NCBI GenBank assembly: GCA_002070945.1
Contig: MWEG01000025.1
Span: 62,001-126,000 of the forward strand
Direction of reading: 5' to 3'
Length of the DNA stretch: 64,000 bases
Source: Lentisphaerae bacterium ADurb.Bin082
GTDB lineage: Bacteria > Verrucomicrobiota > Lentisphaeria > Oligosphaerales > Oligosphaeraceae
Part shown: positions 60,295 to 64,000 of the stretch, piece by piece
How positions within the stretch are numbered: position 1 is the stretch's first letter
Layout: the number at the start of each line of letters is the position of its first letter
The notes under the pieces: generated by a model
Databases searched by the model: none
The model's input: the letters and a program-made list of their open reading frames with translations, nothing else
What the model was told of the DNA's origin: nothing
Made by a program: the position numbers and the translations under genes

Positions 60295-61386
60295 TTATGG
60301 CGCATCGCCGGCAGGCGGTGCCCCGGGCATGACCGGCGGTGGGGGAGCTTCCACCAGGATTTTCGCATTCTTGTCAGTCCGCAGTTTAGCAATCAGCTCT
60401 GTGTAGGTCTTCTGGGCCTTCTGCTGTTCCAGGAAGGCCGTGATGCGCCGTTGCTCTTCTTCCGTCAACGGCTGGGTGCCCTCGCCGCCACTCTTGATCA
60501 GATGATAGCCAAACTGGGTTTCAACAGACCCGCTTATTTCGTCCTTCTTCAGCTTCAACAGTGCCTGCTCAAACTCCGGCACCATCTGGCCGCGGCCAAA
60601 TTTGCCCAGGCTGCCGCCCTGCTCTTTGCTGGGGCAGTCACTGTGCTGCTTGGCCAGTTCGGCAAAATCAACGCCTTCCTTCAATTGCTTCTGGATCGAC
60701 TCAATCTTGGTCTTGGCCGCTGTCCGGGAGGCTTCGTCGTCCTTCTCAAAACGAACCAGAATATGCGACGCTGACAGGAAGTTGAAATACTGCGGGTTGT
60801 CGTCATAGAACTTTTTGACTTCCTCGGGCGTGACTGCAGCTGCCTTTTTGATCATATCATTGACCATGATGCGCTCGGCAATGCGCTGGCGCAGCATTTC
60901 CTCGGAATCAAGGCCATTGGCTTTCAGCAACTTAGCAAAGTCTTCCTGGCTGTGTTGGCCTTTGATCGCTGCAAGTTCCTTGGCGGCTTGGTCATCATTG
61001 GGGGCAATGCCGCGCGCCTTCGCCTCGCCGACCGCCAGCGCCTGGTCAAGCATCATGCCCGCCAAGTCATGCACATAGCCCTTGACGACGTCAATCGTAA
61101 AAGCGCCGTCAGCCTGCATGGCTTCCTTCTGCGTAGTTATCACCTGGACAATCATCGCTGACTTCACCTCGCCGCCGTCGTAAGTCGCCACCACCTCCGG
61201 CAGAGACGCCAAATACTTCTCAACCGCCGCAGGGTCGGCCGCCGCAGGCTGAGCCGCCGCAGGGTCGGCAACGGCCGGCGCTGCCGGCTGAGCGCCGCCT
61301 TCCTGGGCTAGGGTCGAGACAGACATCATCGGCAAAACCGCCAGCAATGTCCCCAGACAGACGTGACGCATCATGTTTCTTTTCAT
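60295..61386 (-). CDS. Secreted PpiC/SurA-type peptidyl-prolyl isomerase
   Basis: The 363-residue protein starts at 61386 (AAGGAAC upstream), with a signal peptide ending near STLAQEGG. An Ala- and Pro-rich linker (AAQPAAADPAAVEKYL) is followed by a SurA-like helical N-domain (DQAAKELAAIKGQHSQEDFA, LLKANGLDSEEMLRQRIAER). The PpiC rotamase domain is at about residues 200-300: SASHILVRFEKD, SDCPSKEQGGSLGKFGRGQM, EISGSVETQFGYHLIKSGG. It should assist folding of exported proteins in the periplasm. Its start overlaps by 4 bases the stop of the lipoprotein gene upstream, so both are on one transcript. The C-terminus ends in PPPPVMPGAPPAGD, a flexible tail. Confidence 0.9.
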   Translation of the reverse strand: MKRNMMRHVCLGTLLAVLPMMSVSTLAQEGGAQPAAPAVADPAAAQPAAADPAAVEKYLASLPEVVATYDGGEVKSAMIVQVITTQKEAMQADGAFTIDVVKGYVHDLAGMMLDQALAVGEAKARGIAPNDDQAAKELAAIKGQHSQEDFAKLLKANGLDSEEMLRQRIAERIMVNDMIKKAAAVTPEEVKKFYDDNPQYFNFLSASHILVRFEKDDEASRTAAKTKIESIQKQLKEGVDFAELAKQHSDCPSKEQGGSLGKFGRGQMVPEFEQALLKLKKDEISGSVETQFGYHLIKSGGEGTQPLTEEEQRRITAFLEQQKAQKTYTELIAKLRTDKNAKILVEAPPPPVMPGAPPAGDAP

Positions 61387-62516
61387 CGTTTGTTCCTTGT
61401 CGAATTAGGATTGTTTTTGGTTCGTATCTGTTGAAGGCGAGAAAACAACTCAGTCACTCCTGGGCAAGGCGACTGCCAGCACCAGGCCAGCTGCTCCTGA
61501 CTGCTCACCAAGTCTTTGGAAACATACCTGGCAACCAGGGTCGGCGGCGGCCCGAGCTGCGGTCGCTTCGCCCGCAGCCAAACCAGCAATTCCTCATAGT
61601 CGGCCATGTTATCCGTCTGCCTGGCCACTATCCACCGCCTGCATAGCGACGGCGATTCACTCTCTTGAGACATTATTTTAGCCAGCTCCGCCTGCACGGG
61701 CGGCGCCAGCCGTTCCCAAGCCATCACTCCGGCCACCGCCAGGGCTGTCCTGCTTTCCGCGACTGCCATGCCAGCGCTGCTTCCGGCCAGTTTCCGCAGC
61801 GCCGCCGCAGTGGTCAACGTCGGCAACTCTTGCCAGCACTTTGAAAACATGGCCTGGGGAAAGTTCCGGCAAAAGGCCTCGGCTTGTTCAAAAACTGCTC
61901 TGTCTTCGACAAACGCGGCCTCGTCCAAGGCGGTCAGGGCTGCGGCAATCTTCGCCTGGAGTTCCCGTTCCCGCAACACCGCCAAATCGGCCTGCAATTG
62001 CCGGCGAAATTCCTGGAATCGGCTTGAGTCCGACAAGGCTGCGCCATGCGGCTCCAGGTCTTCCAGGGCTTTTTCGACATCGGCCGAGGTCTCCCACGGG
62101 CGCCGTGCGCATACTGCTGACAGCGCTTCCAAGCCATCTGCCACCGACCGCAGCGTCAACAGCTCTGGGCTGCTAGCGCCCTCTTTTTCAATCTTGGCCA
62201 GGAAAAGCCTCAGCTGGTGATAGTCACCAGTCGCCAGCATCAAGTTGGCTGCTTCCAGGTGCCGTCGGCGCTCCTCATGCCTAAGCGCGTCAACGGCAAA
62301 GCTGTTTCCCGGCTCCAAATCGACCAGTCGTTGCAGGACGGCCTGTGCCTCGTCATGGCGTCCTTGCGCCATGGCGCCGCAGGCTTCCAAAAGCAGCTGG
62401 CCATTCAGGCGGTTATAGGGCGGAACCGGCTGCTGGTCGCAACCAGCCAAGACAACCACGCCAACCAGCGCCAGGGTCAAAATTTCAAAGCTTTTGATGA
62501 AAATATGACGTGACAA
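61383..62516 (-). CDS. Lipoprotein with TPR-like helices, coupled to the PpiC gene
   Basis: The 377-residue protein has a lipobox (VVVLAGCDQQ) at about residues 20-27. The rest is helical and repeat-like (LLLEACGAMAQGRHDEAQAV; LMLATGDYHQLRLFLAKIEK; AAALTALDEAAFVEDRAVF), consistent with TPR-type helix pairs, without a strict consensus. Its stop overlaps the PpiC start by 4 bases. A membrane-anchored scaffold that works with the foldase, or with outer-membrane assembly, would fit, but no family was recognised. It is divergent from rph. Confidence 0.65.
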   Translation of the reverse strand: MSRHIFIKSFEILTLALVGVVVLAGCDQQPVPPYNRLNGQLLLEACGAMAQGRHDEAQAVLQRLVDLEPGNSFAVDALRHEERRRHLEAANLMLATGDYHQLRLFLAKIEKEGASSPELLTLRSVADGLEALSAVCARRPWETSADVEKALEDLEPHGAALSDSSRFQEFRRQLQADLAVLRERELQAKIAAALTALDEAAFVEDRAVFEQAEAFCRNFPQAMFSKCWQELPTLTTAAALRKLAGSSAGMAVAESRTALAVAGVMAWERLAPPVQAELAKIMSQESESPSLCRRWIVARQTDNMADYEELLVWLRAKRPQLGPPPTLVARYVSKDLVSSQEQLAWCWQSPCPGVTELFSRLQQIRTKNNPNSTRNKR

Positions 62517-62657
62517 CTGGCAATGCGTCCTTCCGAGGGCAAGTTATAAGAAGTGACAAAACACCGCTGCCCTGACCGGCGGCAAGCCATTTTCCCGACC
62601 GGTGGAAATGGCTGAAACAAACCAGATAACATACACCACCCGAAGAAATAAACCAAC

Positions 62658-63389
62658 ATGACACGTAAAGATAAACGCCAAGCGGATGAATTGCGCCCGG
62701 TTTCCCTTGTCCCCGGCTATCAGCGCCACCCGGCCGGCTCTGTGCTGGCGTCGTTTGGAAACACCCGCGTTCTCTGCGCGGTCAGCGTCGAAACCGGCGT
62801 GCCGCGCTGGATGAAGGAGCAAAACGTCCCTGGGGGCTGGATCACTGCGGAATACCAGATGCTCCCGTCCTCCACTGCCCAACGCACCGAACGCGAAGTC
62901 ACCCGCGGCAAACTATCTGGCCGCTCCGCTGAAATCCAGCGCTTGGTCGGCCGCTCTCTGCGCGCCGTCGTCGACCTGTCCAAACTGCCGGGCTTGACTC
63001 TGCATGTCGACTGTGATGTCATCGATGCTGACGGCGGTACTCGTTGCGCGTCAATCACCGGAGCCTCGGTCGCCCTGCAACTGGCCGCCGCCAAGCTGCT
63101 CAAAGACGGCCTGATCACGGAAAACCCAATCATCGCGCAGGTCGCTGCGGTCAGCGTCGGCCTGATTGACGGGAAGCCGCTGCTTGACCTGTGCTACGAG
63201 GAAGATTCGGCCGCAGATGTTGACATGAACATCGTCATGACCAACGCTGGCCGCTACGTCGAAATCCAAGGCAGCGGCGAAGAAGCAACCTTTTCTGACG
63301 CTGATTTGAAAAAAATGCTCGCCCTGGCCCGGCGCGGGTTAGAAGGCGTCTTCGCCTTGCAGAGCGCAGTCGCTGGCCAGGCGCAGTGA
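62658..63389 (+). CDS. rph: Ribonuclease PH
   Basis: RNase PH trims the 3' ends of tRNA precursors by phosphorolysis. The 243-residue size is typical. Motifs: ADELRPVSLVPGYQRHPAGS near the N-terminus, GNTRVLCAVSVETGVPRW, GWITAEYQMLPSSTAQR, REVTRGKLSGRSAEIQRLVG, LTLHVDCDVIDADGGTRCAS and VDMNIVMTNAGRYVEIQGSG. All are conserved in active enzymes, including the phosphate-binding Arg in the TxRE-like region. No XTP/dITP pyrophosphatase gene is attached. The preceding 141-base gap holds promoter-like AT-rich sequence for both directions. Confidence 0.95.
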   Translation: MTRKDKRQADELRPVSLVPGYQRHPAGSVLASFGNTRVLCAVSVETGVPRWMKEQNVPGGWITAEYQMLPSSTAQRTEREVTRGKLSGRSAEIQRLVGRSLRAVVDLSKLPGLTLHVDCDVIDADGGTRCASITGASVALQLAAAKLLKDGLITENPIIAQVAAVSVGLIDGKPLLDLCYEEDSAADVDMNIVMTNAGRYVEIQGSGEEATFSDADLKKMLALARRGLEGVFALQSAVAGQAQ

Positions 63390-63426
63390 TTTAAACGTGC
63401 ATTCTCAACATAGAAAGGACGACGCC

Positions 63427-64000
63427 ATGAAGGCAAAATCAGCGTTTTTCCAGATTCGCCGCCTGCTCTGCTTAGCCGTCTTGGGCGCGGCCTTTTACAG
63501 CCACGCCGCCCCGCCCTTTTCAGCCAAAATCCATGCCGGCACCATTGAGCGCATGCAACGCACTTCAGAGCCGGTTAGTTTTGTCAACATAGAGGGTGCC
63601 ATTGCCAATGACGAGGTCAACCCGGTCGACATCGTGCCTGATGGGCTACGGGTGGAAGTCGCCCCAGGCGATGGCGAGGTTTTCCTGATTTTCACGGTCG
63701 CCGTCCTGCCAAACCGCTCTTTAAGCACCTTGGACTACCGCCTGCGAGCCGGCGGCGCCGAACATGAATGCAAAGGCATGGCCTTGGAAAGCAACAACGC
63801 CTTTGACCTGCGTCGCGTTGTCCAAAAAGGCCCGGCCATGGTCAAACTCCTGTTTTCATGCCCAGAAACCGCTGAAGAGGCGACCCTAGTCAACGCCTTC
63901 CCAAATGTGCCACTGACGCCAGTGCCAACGATAACACTCATCGAAAAAACAACGCCGCCGCCAGAACCGGAAGCCGAAGTAGCTGCCGAACCAGCAGCAG
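63427..64000 (+). CDS. Secreted protein, partial (runs off the right end)
   Basis: The ATG at 63427 follows AAGGA by 8 nt. The 191 codons to the window end contain a signal peptide (MKAKSAFFQIRRLLCLAVLG, cleavage near SHAAPP). A beta-rich region follows (PVSFVNIEGAIANDEVNPVD, LRVEVAPGDGEVFLIFTVAV, DYRLRAGGAEHECKG). Then comes a threonine-, proline- and glutamate-rich stretch (TTPPPEPEAEVAAEPAA) that looks like a linker to another domain. No family was recognised. It lies 37 bases after rph and may be co-transcribed. Confidence 0.6.
   Translation, partial: MKAKSAFFQIRRLLCLAVLGAAFYSHAAPPFSAKIHAGTIERMQRTSEPVSFVNIEGAIANDEVNPVDIVPDGLRVEVAPGDGEVFLIFTVAVLPNRSLSTLDYRLRAGGAEHECKGMALESNNAFDLRRVVQKGPAMVKLLFSCPETAEEATLVNAFPNVPLTPVPTITLIEKTTPPPEPEAEVAAEPAA

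Overview
The window looks like chromosome from a PVC-superphylum bacterium, most likely Lentisphaerota (Victivallis-like). The evidence is a prepilin-like H-X9-DG secreted protein, a GntR/LacI-hybrid regulator beside secreted polysaccharide-acting proteins, a GH172/DUF2961 gene, and an Exb operon carrying a squalene-cyclase-like toroid. This assignment rests on gene style, not on a marker-gene search. The backbone is fairly GC-rich; several cassettes inside the defence locus are visibly more AT-rich. GC was judged by eye, not computed.

Layout. Positions 1-8.3 kb: a partial GH172-type gene, thiM, a GntR/LacI regulator, a large secreted LamG protein, a HEAT-repeat lipoprotein and a prepilin-like protein. 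8.35-11.0 kb: three tandem paralogues of a QueG-like Fe-S protein on the minus strand. 11.1-17.35 kb: a type IV pilus motor operon with two PilB-type ATPases, PilT and PilC, followed by tRNA-Pro(CGG). 17.7-26.0 kb: an energised envelope operon with a giant TPR/coiled-coil protein, a small TPR protein, ExbB, two ExbD, and a membrane-anchored toroid protein in the TonB position. 26.1-32.4 kb: a GH2-like enzyme, a DUF192 protein, tRNA-Ile2(CAU) and a large secreted multidomain protein.

32.8-54.6 kb is a defence island built on a type 3 BREX system: brxF, brxC, pglX, pglZ and brxA, all on the plus strand. The usual BREX-3 helicase brxHII is absent. The core is interrupted by accessory modules: (i) an AAA ATPase plus DUF4276 pair, (ii) a DUF6978-like plus DUF1828 pair, (iii) an AlbA_2/GHKL regulator, (iv) a DUF3696 ATPase, PIN-like nuclease and minimal RNA ligase in overlapping frames, (v) a second AlbA_2 gene, and (vi) another AAA ATPase whose DUF4276-like partner seems truncated. 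Diverged duplicate gene fragments flank two of these modules: a second copy of the brxC 3' end, and two copies of an unidentified gene start. They look like scars of module exchange by recombination. A minisatellite and a cluster of CGCGTGAA boxes precede pglX.

54.7-64 kb returns to backbone: a secreted glycoside-hydrolase-like protein, a DUF58 protein, tilS (whose substrate, tRNA-Ile2, is also in this window), a heptanucleotide-phased compound repeat, a PpiC/SurA-type foldase with an overlapping lipoprotein gene, rph, and a partial secreted protein running off the right end. No IS element, rRNA or CRISPR array was seen.
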